DNA of 64,000 nucleotides, taken from Candidatus Obscuribacterales bacterium (GTDB taxonomy: Bacteria; Cyanobacteriota; Vampirovibrionia; Obscuribacterales; Obscuribacteraceae). The stretch spans positions 1 through 64,000 of the forward strand of contig JAGVKB010000148.1 of NCBI GenBank assembly GCA_020050835.1, in the 5' to 3' direction. Position 1 is the first letter of the stretch. Each line of letters begins with the position of its first letter. The notes under the pieces were generated by a model, which saw only the letters and a program-made list of their open reading frames with translations, had not been told where the DNA came from and searched no databases. Of this stretch, positions 55,421 to 64,000 are shown piece by piece. Position numbers and translations under genes: made by a program.

Positions 55421-56689
55421 TTGCTCCTTTTCGGGTATGCGGTTCTGTTGAGCGTGCTACTGTGCGGGCTCCTCTATGAATCGCGGGTCTGGCTCGGCGT
55501 CGAGCAGCAGCCGGTGCAAGCCAGGAGCCGCTTCCCGGACTTCATGATGTATTACATGGCCGGCGAGCTGGTGCGCTCGTCGGCTCGTGAAAGCATCTAC
55601 AGCCCTGAGCAGCAGTTGCAAGTTTTCAATCGATTACTTGCTCCGACCCGGGCAGCCAAGTGTCATTTCCTTCAGTATCCACCGTTCTTTTTCGTGATGC
55701 TGGCACCACTTTCGGTCTGGCCGTATCAGGTTGCCGAAAGAGTTTGGCAGTTTTCGCTGACCTTTTTGGGAATCACCGCCCTGGTCGTCTTCATGTCCCG
55801 CCGAATGCGCGCTGCTCCCCGGCAGATCGCTTTTACCGTCCTTGCCGGTTTGTGCTCCGCACCGATGTGGATTGCCATCGTCGTCGGTCAAGCGAGCTGG
55901 TTGATTCTCGCCTTGTTTTCCATGTTTTTTCTATTTCTGCTTGAGAGAAAGGCCCCGGCTGCCGGTGCCTTTCTCTCCTTGAGCACCATCAAGCCTCAAT
56001 ATGCTGCCTTGCTTGCCACCGCTGCGTTATCCGGTCGCCGATTCAAGCTGGTGGCATTTGCTGCCTTGTTCGAGCTGGGATTGTTGGTTTTGTCTTGCTG
56101 CGTTGTCGGTTGGCAGAATGTGCTCACCTATCCCAGCATCCTGTTTCATGCTGAGACGACTGCCGACTATTCCGGGGTCTACCCGCAGTACATGATCGGT
56201 GTAAGGGGGCTGCTGAGCTCATTTTTAGAGCCAAGGCTTGCGCTGGTGTCAAGCACCGTCTTGATGCTGCCGGCCCTGGCGGCGATCTATTGCCTTTGGA
56301 AGGTCTCCTTGAAAGCTAAAGATCAGGAAGTTGACAATTGGGTGGTGGCGTTGACGGTGCTATTGTGTTTGATCTTCTCGCCACATATACATATCTATGA
56401 TGATACGTTATTGCTGCTGCCGGCAGCGCTTACGCTCGTGAAGATTGAGCCGGCTGGCACTAGCGATGGTGCCATAGCACGCACGGCGCCTTACCTGCTT
56501 TGGAAGGGTATTCTGATTATATTTCCGTTACTGAGCTGGGTGCTTCTTACTCTGGATTCTTCGAGCGCAATCAGGCGGATCCCTTTTCTGGTCGTGAACT
56601 TGCTGCTTCTGGCAAGTGGAACGCTATGCTTGCGAACGCTCGTGAAAGCTAAAGCAGGCGAGTTAACCGCCGATGTGAGCTCGCGCTAA
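55421..56689 (+). CDS. GT87 (DUF2029)-type membrane glycosyltransferase, second copy
   Basis: Paralogue of the protein at 12137: FPDFMMYYMAGEL, LQYPPFFFVMLAPL, LSTIKPQYAALLATAAL and GVRGLLSSFLEPRLA match it position by position, as do about ten membrane spans. The coordinate used is TTG 55421, but that codon has no ribosome site. TAGGAGG at 55385-55391 instead points to ACG at 55400, and the paralogue's N-terminus also extends that far (KRYERLLLFGY against DKYRNLAAFGY). An unusual ACG start is possible. It should transfer a lipid-linked sugar on the outer face of the membrane. Confidence 0.78.
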   Translation: MLLFGYAVLLSVLLCGLLYESRVWLGVEQQPVQARSRFPDFMMYYMAGELVRSSARESIYSPEQQLQVFNRLLAPTRAAKCHFLQYPPFFFVMLAPLSVWPYQVAERVWQFSLTFLGITALVVFMSRRMRAAPRQIAFTVLAGLCSAPMWIAIVVGQASWLILALFSMFFLFLLERKAPAAGAFLSLSTIKPQYAALLATAALSGRRFKLVAFAALFELGLLVLSCCVVGWQNVLTYPSILFHAETTADYSGVYPQYMIGVRGLLSSFLEPRLALVSSTVLMLPALAAIYCLWKVSLKAKDQEVDNWVVALTVLLCLIFSPHIHIYDDTLLLLPAALTLVKIEPAGTSDGAIARTAPYLLWKGILIIFPLLSWVLLTLDSSSAIRRIPFLVVNLLLLASGTLCLRTLVKAKAGELTADVSSR

Positions 56690-56696
56690 AGTGACG

Positions 56697-57308
56697 TCAG
56701 TTGGCTAATGCGCCAAGAGTCGTTTGAGTCTCGGTCTTGTATAGGATCGATTTCGTGCGATACCGTCCGAGATACTGTCCGTTCTTGTACTGATCGACAT
56801 AGCTCTGGCCGATAATCTTCCATTTATCGACTTGGGTGAAACGATCTCTTGAGCGTGCACCCCAGGTTCCATCCGCATTCTCGCCAAAATAGTAGTCGGT
56901 GCGATCGATTTGAGCCTCGGTTGGACTCCAGGCTGTAATGGCGGCGGCAGCCTCCCGCCAGCCCGATTGATTCCATTGCGCCGAGACTTTCCCATCGGCC
57001 GAGCGTTGAAATTGAATCTCAGAGATCATTTCGTTGCCGCGTTCGACCGTATCGAGCGTCGAATCGGTCACGATGGTCACGCATCGCCAGCGGCCTTCGA
57101 ACGCTTGCGGGAATGAATTTAGGTCTGCTGGCATTTGCCAGAAAGTAGAACTTGAATCTTGGGTTTTGCCTGGAGTCGGTGGCTGTGATTGCTCTTGTGA
57201 GCGGTTGACGTAGCCCCTCAACAAGGTTGCCTGGCTGGGCGCGACTGCGACAGAGCAGAATGTCAGGATTAGACTCAAAGTCACTCTAGCCTTCAGAGAT
57301 TCCAACAT
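56697..57308 (-). CDS. Secreted hypothetical protein (203 aa)
   Basis: Not recognised. AAGGA lies close to the ATG at 57308. The signal peptide (LSLILTFCSVAVAPSQA) is followed by a Gln/Ser/Pro-rich linker and a lipocalin-like or beta-barrel-looking domain. Its strands include FEGRWRCVTIVTDS, MISEIQFQRSADGKVSAQW, TDYYFGENADGTWGARSR and YKNGQYLGRYRTKSILYKTE. The alternating strand pattern suggests ligand binding outside the cytoplasm. It converges with the GT87-like gene 7 bases away. Confidence 0.68.
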   Translation of the reverse strand: MLESLKARVTLSLILTFCSVAVAPSQATLLRGYVNRSQEQSQPPTPGKTQDSSSTFWQMPADLNSFPQAFEGRWRCVTIVTDSTLDTVERGNEMISEIQFQRSADGKVSAQWNQSGWREAAAAITAWSPTEAQIDRTDYYFGENADGTWGARSRDRFTQVDKWKIIGQSYVDQYKNGQYLGRYRTKSILYKTETQTTLGALAN

Positions 57309-57593
57309 GATTCCTTGCCTCTTGCGAGACTCGCCTTAGTCTTGGACTGAGCGAGTCGTGCGTTTGCAGATCAGACTGCTTCTGCTTACTCGTGAGGTCA
57401 GCGGGACACATCCCTGCTGATTGCAATGTGCCCTTGAAAACTATCTTTTAACTCGATTCTCGATTCGCCTGATTTTTTTAAGAATCGATCTGAACTCTGC
57501 TTAAACTAGCATCGCCGCCCTGGTTGTGGATAGGTCGGTTAGCTGGCGACAGTGGGAATTATACGTGTTGTCAAGTGCTTAAATTTTGCTGCT

Positions 57594-57651
57594 GCCGGAA
57601 GGAGTCCTTCCCGGCGCTGAATGCGGGCGACCGAGAAGGTTTCGGTCAGCC
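57594..57651 (+). promoter_or_regulatory. Two consecutive hairpins in the ahcY leader
   Basis: In the ~420-base gap before ahcY. Hairpin 1: GCCGGAAGG (57594-57602) with 57606-57615, one bulged base. Hairpin 2: GGCGACCGA (57626-57634) with 57642-57651, one bulged base. They end 80 bases before the start codon. Position suggests a metabolite-sensing leader, but I cannot match the SAH or SAM riboswitch consensus. The rest of the gap shows nothing clear. Confidence 0.35.
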
Positions 57652-57719
57652 GGAGATATCAAGTGGCGATTATCGAGGTGATACCATTTGAGCTTCAGTC
57701 CAATTGATCATCTATATAA

Positions 57720-59006
<1,287 letters not shown>

Positions 59007-59020
59007 GTTCGTTCAACAAA

Positions 59021-59061
59021 GAAGAAAGGGCCGGGATTGAATACATCCCGGCCCTTTCTTC
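59021..59061. terminator. Bidirectional intrinsic terminator after ahcY
   Basis: GAAGAAAGGGCCGGGA (59021-59036) pairs perfectly (16 bp) with 59046-59061 over a nine-base loop. The right arm is T-rich (CCCTTTCTTC), and the A-rich left arm gives a U-rich tail in the other direction, serving the convergent response regulator gene as well. Confidence 0.85.
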
Positions 59062-59086
59062 TCTATCAGGCGATCTCTTGGTTGGA

Positions 59087-59848
59087 TTAGGAGATCTTTT
59101 GGAACATGTAGCCGATTCCGCGGGCTGTCAAGATCAGATCCGGATTGGAAGAATCTTCTTCCAGTTTTGATCTCAACCGGCTGATATGGACGTCGACGAC
59201 CCGTGTATCGATCCGGTGGTCAGGCGGGTATGCCCAGACCTGCTGCAAAATTTCGCTGCGTGAAAATGGCTTACCGCTATTGGTTACCAAAAGCTCGAGC
59301 AGGCTGAACTCCATACCGGTCAGTCTGATGCGCTCGTTCTTTCGGGTGACCTGGCGCTTGTTGAGGTCGATTTTTAAATTGCCGACCGTAATGACGTTAG
59401 AACTTTTGCTTTGGCTGGTGTCTTGATGCTTCTCGACAGTGCGCCGCAGAACCGCTTTGATCCTGGCCTCGAGTTCGCTCGGGCTGAACGGTTTAACAAC
59501 ATAGTCGTCGGCTCCAATCTCGAGCCCTTGAATGCGATTGGACACGTCTGCAACGGCTGTGAGCATAATGATCGGCGTATCGGAAGTCTTGCGGATCTCC
59601 CGGCAGACTTCATAGCCGTCGAGCTTCGGCAGCATCACATCCAGAATCACCAGATCCGGCTGGAAGCTGTTGAAGAGCTCCAAAGCCTCTTGTCCATCGG
59701 CGGCTGTCGCCACGCTGTATCCGGCCAGCTTCAGGCGGGTCTCCAGGATTCGGCGAATCGAAGCCTCGTCGTCGACAACCAGTATCTTTTCTTGATCGCT
59801 GTTGTTCTCAACCACTGCGTCGCTCTCTCGTTGGGAAGGTATGTTCAT
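59087..59848 (-). CDS. OmpR-type response regulator, RpaB/Ycf27-like
   Basis: ATG 59848 gives 253 residues; a TTG four codons upstream is an alternative. It has a receiver domain with KILVVDDEASIRRILETRLK, phosphoacceptor in DLVILDVMLPKLDGYEVC, then LTA and VVKPFSPSELEARI, followed by an OmpR winged helix. The winged helix includes GNLKIDLNKRQVTRKNERIR, GMEFSLLELLVTNSGKPFSR and RVVDVHISRLRSKLEEDSSN. The wording is very close to cyanobacterial RpaB, supporting kinship with cyanobacteria. Without phycobilisomes here, its role is probably general stress control. No histidine kinase is adjacent. An inverted repeat lies just upstream. Confidence 0.93.
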   Translation of the reverse strand: MNIPSQRESDAVVENNSDQEKILVVDDEASIRRILETRLKLAGYSVATAADGQEALELFNSFQPDLVILDVMLPKLDGYEVCREIRKTSDTPIIMLTAVADVSNRIQGLEIGADDYVVKPFSPSELEARIKAVLRRTVEKHQDTSQSKSSNVITVGNLKIDLNKRQVTRKNERIRLTGMEFSLLELLVTNSGKPFSRSEILQQVWAYPPDHRIDTRVVDVHISRLRSKLEEDSSNPDLILTARGIGYMFQKIS

Positions 59849-59873
59849 TTTAACTGCCAATTCACTCTAATAC

Positions 59874-59901
59874 CTACGAGCTATTCAATTGCAGCTCGTA
59901 G
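59874..59901 (-). promoter_or_regulatory. Inverted repeat upstream of the RpaB-like gene
   Basis: CTACGAGCT (59874-59882) is repeated inverted as AGCTCGTAG (59893-59901), 10 bases apart, 26-54 bases before the start codon. It may be an operator, possibly autoregulatory, or a leader hairpin. Confidence 0.35.
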
Positions 59902-60557
59902 CTAAGGTATAGATATCTATTTGAATATACCATGCAGCCGTCAATCTTCGATAACAGCGGTTTGTCTCTCGGCGCTTTATCTGAGGCTCCAGATTCAACC
60001 GCTCGCGGGGTGACTGACCGATAATCGAGCGAGCTGAGGGATCTTTCCTAATTTGTATTGATGCTGCATTGAATCGAATCAGATCGCCAAAACGGTAAGT
60101 TAAGCGTTCTGTTTGCAACCGTCCAGTCGATCCAAAAATTAAGCAGACAGTAGGTTTGAGATCCAGCTGAATATGCGTCTGATTGATGCAAAGTGGTGCT
60201 GGCAATTCCGCGCTCATTGTCAGGTGCCCCAACGAAAAGATCTGTGAAGCAATTGCAGCTGTTTGCAACTGAATTTGATACTTTCTAAAGACGAAAAGCT
60301 GGTGGTCGATCGCTTTATAGCTGATCGAAACCCGCATGAAAACTAGCTGAATGACCTGCTCGTGCGTAACGTTCCGGATTGAAAGTTACGCAGTGGAAGT
60401 TGCATTTTTCTCAGTGTATTCCACTTATATGCATGCGACCTCGTTGGCGTCGTAGCCGATAATCAAGAGCGAAGTCTGATAACCGTCTGAATGTTAGAAC
60501 CTAGATAAAATCTGGCTTTCGCACATACTACTTTGCTGTTAGAATCCGGGCACCAAA

Positions 60558-60576
60558 GTGAAGGATCATCCTTCAC
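60558..60576 (+). promoter_or_regulatory. 19-bp palindromic operator candidate
   Basis: GTGAAGGAT-C-ATCCTTCAC, perfect over nine bases each side, directly ahead of a -35-like TTGACA. The odd-length palindrome with a single central base is the form expected for a dimeric repressor site. Confidence 0.4.
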
Positions 60577-60578
60577 GC

Positions 60579-60607
60579 TTGACAATGAAGATGCTCTTAA
60601 CTAAACA
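60579..60607 (+). promoter_or_regulatory. Candidate promoter of the secretin genes
   Basis: TTGACA at 60579-60584 and, 17 bases on, a weak -10 TAAACA at 60602-60607. It lies about 320 bases before the first secretin gene and two bases after a perfect palindrome. Confidence 0.38.
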
Positions 60608-60925
60608 GTGTCACCAAATGTGGTTGTCATAAATTGGTGTCGATGTAGAATGAAGGGCGCCTCAAAAGGGCAATCTGAATTTACTAACAACGGCTTCCCA
60701 AGAGGATTTTAGCGTACTGAATAAGCATCGTGAATGGTCTGGATATCCATGCGTAGTAACCAAGTGGCCTCTAGTTGTGATTGCATGATGATTCCGGGAG
60801 TGATTCAAGAGGATGGGGTTGAAAAGATCCGTGCTATTCGAACAAAGTCGTGATAATCTTCTTTGGGTAACTGCAAAGGTTTCGAGTTACGTCGGAGATA
60901 GAGGCTAGAAAAGAGGAAGATTTGT

Positions 60926-63451
60926 ATGAAAAAGCCGCGGTTGTGCTTAGCCCTGAGTGCTTCTTTAGCACTTCTGCAGGCCAACTTACTACCGGTGTTC
61001 TCAGAACCAGCCTCGCCGTCCATTTGGCAAAAGCTTGCTGGATCAACTGACAGTAAGCCTGCTCACATAACGGCATCGCATCCGGTCGCCAAGACGAAGG
61101 GGGCGGTGCGCGTAAATCATGTCGCGAGCGCTGTCAATAAGAGGTCGGTAGCCGTCACGGCTCATGGTGTCGCCACTAGTGGCGCGGCCGGGCAAGCCAT
61201 GTTGTTCTTGAGGACCAAGGATGCAGGGTCCGGCTCTCAGTCGCCGGCAGCAGCTCTCACGATTCATCCATCATTGCCGGTGGCTGGTGCGCCGTCCAAG
61301 GAAGCACCAGTTCTGGTGGCAATGAACGACGTGCCTGTGTCTTCGATGATTAAGGCGTCTCCGAATAAGCAAGTTGTCGCTCAGTTGGCGCCCGATCAAA
61401 TCGTTGCGCAGGCATCGGATCAAACCGGTGGCACCACGTCCACGCCAATACCGCCGGTGGTGAGTGGCGCGGTAGACCTCGAAGAATTCAAGTCGAGCAA
61501 CGTGATCGATCTGAAAATCTCTCAGTCGCGCACGTTCAAAATGAAGAACAAAATTCTTCGCACATCTATTAGCGATCCTTCGATCGCCGAGCCGGTCGTT
61601 GTGTCCGAAAATCAATTGGTATTGCTTGGCAAGGCTCCCGGTGGCGCCACCCTGGTGCTCTGGGATGATGCCGGTAATTCCGTCGCGGTCGACTTGAAGG
61701 TAAGCCGTGATTTCTCGAAATTGCAATCGATGCTGCGCCAGATCGACCCCCGAATTGTCGTGCAACCGTTTAGCGTGGGCGGTTCGGACCGAGTCCTTCT
61801 GCGCGGAGATGTCGACCATCCGGAATCGGTTATCCGTGGCTTTGCCGTGGCTAATGCCTTCATGGATGATCGCGGCATGAAGATCATCGCGGCCGAAAGT
61901 CGCTTGGTCGACTCCCGGATCGGGGAGCAGGGCGTCGGTGGCGGTGGCGCCGGTGGTGGTGGCCAAACCGGTCGTTTGTCCGCTATATCGCAAGTCGACA
62001 AGTATCTTTATTTCAGCAACCGCAACAACAACATCAGCCGGGCTCAGTCCATCGTTAGCGATGGTGGCAGAGTGGCCAGCTTGATTCGAGTCAGAAAGGT
62101 TCCGCTGATTGTTCTGCACGTCACCTTCATGGAGATGAATACCGCTGCTGTCCGAGAATTAGGCGTCCAGCTCGGTCTCAACTTTACGAGTCAGAGCTTC
62201 GCGTTCGGCGTCGGCGGTCAAAATGGGGTTGGTCAGCCAAGCGGAAGCGGCTTCTTCCTGACTTCCCTGCCCGGTACCAATGGCACGCAAGGCAGCGCTC
62301 CATTCCCGTTCGGAGCAGGTTCGGTGACGCCGGTGCTCGGTCAACCGATTGGATCGTCTGCAAACATAACGCCGCCGACTTTCAATGACACGGTCTTGAG
62401 CGGTAGCACGATCACCTCGACCGCGACCCCAACCCTGACTCCTGGCATCCCCAATATCATCGGCTTCCTGCAGCAGGCTCTCAATAAGTCCGCTCAGTAC
62501 GGTGCGGTCAGCTCGCCGGTGCAGTTTACTGCCGCCAGCGTGATCCCGCAGCTGTTAGGCAACCAGGTGATCAACCAGCCGATCTCTCAAGTTGGACAAG
62601 CTGTCTTCAACCAGGTGCCAGCCTTGCTCGGACAAGCGTTCCTGCTGGGAGCTCCAGGCGGAGCGACCTTCGCGCCGGCCGGTTTGGGTAACGTCTACAC
62701 CTCTACTGCCAACTTCAACTCCGGCGCCACGTCTCGCTGGTCTATCAATCCCAGCGTGCAAGGTGTAATCAGCCACTCGCGAGCGAGAGTACTGGCTGAG
62801 CCTACGCTCGTCACCATCTCTGGCGAAAGAGCGGCGTTCTTGGCCGGCGGTGAGATTCCAATTCCCCAAAACGTAGCGACTGCCGGACAATCACTGTCTT
62901 CAGTATCATTCGAGCCGTTCGGACTACGGTTGAATATGATTCCGACCTTGTTGGAAAATGGAACTATCAATTTGCAGGTCTCTCCTGAAGAGAGATTGAT
63001 TTCACTGGCTGGTGCATTCAACCTGCCCGGCACTTTGACCAATGTTCCGGCATTCACCACCAGGAAAACGCAGACCATTGTTGAGCTGAAGCCTGGTCAG
63101 GAGCTCTTTATCTCCGGATTGGTATCGGCCAACAGCGGACGTGAGTTGAACAAGACTCCAATCCTTGGTGAAGTTCCGGTGCTTGGTGCTCTCTATCGAT
63201 CCAAAGCGTTCAATAAGAACGAAAGCGAATTGGTGGTAGCGGTAAGGCCGGAAGTGATCTTGCCAGGCAACCCCGGTCAGCTGAAGTTGCCTGAAGAAAT
63301 CAGCAAGGTAGAAGGACCGCGCGATGTCAACATGTTGCAAGTCGAGCCGACAGTTATTGATGAGCGTTACATGAGTTCGGGACGTGCTGAGCATAACCAG
63401 AAACTTCCTGGTGTGTTGCCGCCTGGCTCCCCGATTCCTGACAGTCAGTAA
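60926..63451 (+). CDS. cpaC: CpaC-type secretin (Tad pilus / type II-like secretion)
   Basis: 841 residues. A signal peptide (LCLALSASLALLQANLLPVFSEP) is followed by a long Ala/Ser/Pro-rich region to ~190. Then come a pilus-formation N-terminal domain (~193-265; LGKAPGGATLVLWDDAGNSV) and a BON-like domain (~268-335). After a Gly/Ser/Thr-rich insert (~430-560) comes the secretin core with RARVLAEPTLVTISGERAAF, LAGGEIPIPQ, NLQVSPEERL, TTRKTQTIVELKPGQELFIS, and the closing PVLGALYRS with SELVVAVRPEVILP. It forms the outer-membrane ring of a Tad-like pilus. GAGGAAG precedes the ATG. A homologous gene follows directly; no other tad genes are in view. Confidence 0.9.
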   Translation: MKKPRLCLALSASLALLQANLLPVFSEPASPSIWQKLAGSTDSKPAHITASHPVAKTKGAVRVNHVASAVNKRSVAVTAHGVATSGAAGQAMLFLRTKDAGSGSQSPAAALTIHPSLPVAGAPSKEAPVLVAMNDVPVSSMIKASPNKQVVAQLAPDQIVAQASDQTGGTTSTPIPPVVSGAVDLEEFKSSNVIDLKISQSRTFKMKNKILRTSISDPSIAEPVVVSENQLVLLGKAPGGATLVLWDDAGNSVAVDLKVSRDFSKLQSMLRQIDPRIVVQPFSVGGSDRVLLRGDVDHPESVIRGFAVANAFMDDRGMKIIAAESRLVDSRIGEQGVGGGGAGGGGQTGRLSAISQVDKYLYFSNRNNNISRAQSIVSDGGRVASLIRVRKVPLIVLHVTFMEMNTAAVRELGVQLGLNFTSQSFAFGVGGQNGVGQPSGSGFFLTSLPGTNGTQGSAPFPFGAGSVTPVLGQPIGSSANITPPTFNDTVLSGSTITSTATPTLTPGIPNIIGFLQQALNKSAQYGAVSSPVQFTAASVIPQLLGNQVINQPISQVGQAVFNQVPALLGQAFLLGAPGGATFAPAGLGNVYTSTANFNSGATSRWSINPSVQGVISHSRARVLAEPTLVTISGERAAFLAGGEIPIPQNVATAGQSLSSVSFEPFGLRLNMIPTLLENGTINLQVSPEERLISLAGAFNLPGTLTNVPAFTTRKTQTIVELKPGQELFISGLVSANSGRELNKTPILGEVPVLGALYRSKAFNKNESELVVAVRPEVILPGNPGQLKLPEEISKVEGPRDVNMLQVEPTVIDERYMSSGRAEHNQKLPGVLPPGSPIPDSQ

Positions 63452-63508
63452 GGTATTCGGGAGAGCTGAGACATGAATTTAAAGAGGCTAGAAATGAGGA
63501 TGGTTTCA

Positions 63509-64000
63509 ATGAAAAAGCCGCAGTTGTACTTAGCCGTCAGTGTGTCAATCGCACTGATGCAGGCCAACATGCTACCGGCGCTCTCCGACCCGGCTACCCA
63601 GGCTATCTGGCAGAAGCTAGCTGGAGCTACGACGTCGGCGAAGGCAGCCCCGGCTGCAAGCCGGGCGAAGTTGGCGGCGGCTCCGGTCAGACATGCCGTT
63701 GCGGTATCCGGAAAGAGATCAGTGCCACCAAGCGCGCTGTCAGTCAGCGCCCAGGGCCTCGCCGCTCGCGGCTCCGGTGGACAAGTGATGCTGTTTTTCA
63801 AGTCGAACGACAACAACGGCAGCGCTCAAGCGCATGCGCCAGCGGCCGCACTTACTATTCATCCAGCATTGCCTGAAAACAGCAGCGTTTCGGAGACGGC
63901 AGTCGAGCCGGCAAAGCAGTCACCGACCCTGGTGGCTATGAGTGAAATTCCGCCGGGCTCTCTCAGGTCAGAACCGCAGGTTGAGGCGGTCAGCCCGGTG
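63509..64000 (+). CDS. Second CpaC-like protein, 3' end outside window
   Basis: The frame is open to the right edge (164 codons visible). ATG 63509 is chosen by alignment with the first copy (MKKPQLYLAVSVSIALMQAN against MKKPRLCLALSASLALLQAN); in-frame ATGs at 63473, 63494 and 63500 also exist. The signal peptide, the IWQKLAGAT motif, the VMLFFKSND and AAALTIHPALPE stretches, and PTLVAMSEIP all match the N-terminal region of the preceding gene. Even the leader DNA AGAGGCTAGAAA just upstream is shared. It is a tandem duplicate, 57 bases after the first gene. Whether it continues into a full secretin cannot be seen. Confidence 0.82.
   Translation, partial: MKKPQLYLAVSVSIALMQANMLPALSDPATQAIWQKLAGATTSAKAAPAASRAKLAAAPVRHAVAVSGKRSVPPSALSVSAQGLAARGSGGQVMLFFKSNDNNGSAQAHAPAAALTIHPALPENSSVSETAVEPAKQSPTLVAMSEIPPGSLRSEPQVEAVSPV

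Larger units (their letters stand above)
59849..60925. other. Large intergenic region between the RpaB-like gene and the secretin genes
   Basis: About 1.1 kb. A 150-codon minus-strand frame (59885-60337) and a 39-codon plus-strand frame (60734-60853) are present but lack ribosome sites and protein-like features, so I do not call them. The region holds an inverted repeat near the regulator gene and a palindrome-plus-promoter ahead of the secretin genes. Confidence 0.5.

Noticed and set aside
59885-60337. A 150-codon frame on the minus strand
   Set aside because: No ribosome site, no domain or signal, biased composition, and it lies in a region full of regulatory signals.
60734-60853. A 39-codon frame on the plus strand ahead of the secretin genes
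   Set aside because: No ribosome site near the ATG, which directly follows an in-frame stop; it could be chance.

Overview
The window looks like a piece of chromosome from a non-photosynthetic relative of the cyanobacteria, most likely the Vampirovibrionia/Melainabacteria (Obscuribacterales-like). This is inference. The main evidence is an OmpR-type response regulator (59087-59848) very close to cyanobacterial RpaB/Ycf27 and a NusB with the long cyanobacterial-style N-terminus, with no photosynthesis genes. GC content is moderate, most genes carry good GGAGG-type ribosome binding sites, and many encode secreted or membrane proteins with no clear family. I see no CRISPR array, insertion sequence or integrase.

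Layout. 1-8.9 kb: universal stress protein (cut by the window edge), a secreted 29-residue-repeat protein, a heme-monooxygenase-like protein, speD, a sugar-dehydrogenase-like lipoprotein and dnaE. 8.9-16.5 kb: isoprenylcysteine methyltransferase-like protein, ruvA, tRNA-Pro, a response regulator with a degenerate GGDEF domain, DUF309, a GT87-like membrane glycosyltransferase, an alpha/beta hydrolase and a TPR-matrixin protease. 16.6-22.7 kb: the accessory-looking part. It holds two small membrane proteins, then a promoter-led operon of J-domain/pseudokinase, VWA protein and short PurA-like synthetase, then two unknown genes. 22.8-28.8 kb: hydantoinase/oxoprolinase-like gene overlapping a transporter gene, an acyl-CoA synthetase and a zinc-ribbon protein. 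28.8-38.7 kb: housekeeping block with ftsY, nusB, rsmD, a PgpH-like 7TM-HD phosphodiesterase, a GT2 glycosyltransferase, ruvB, yibE/F and cdsA, then tRNA-Ser. 39-46 kb: M50-like protease, formiminotransferase-cyclodeaminase, a glutamate dehydrogenase homologue lacking its catalytic lysine, and guanine deaminase. 46-59 kb: secreted unknowns, an IF-2B-family protein, a radical SAM protein, a membrane protein with a spermidine-synthase-like domain, enolase, a second GT87-like protein and ahcY. 59-64 kb: RpaB-like regulator, a 1 kb regulatory gap, and two tandem CpaC-type secretin genes, the second running off the window.

Themes. Methyl-cycle and polyamine genes (ahcY, speD) and nitrogen salvage genes (FTCD, GDH-like, guanine deaminase) sit in the same neighbourhood. 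The best candidate for an undescribed system is the three-gene operon at 17.7-21.2 kb. It joins a chaperone-recruiting J domain and a catalytically dead kinase fold to a metal-binding VWA protein and a nucleotide ligase of the PurA fold. Its function is unknown.
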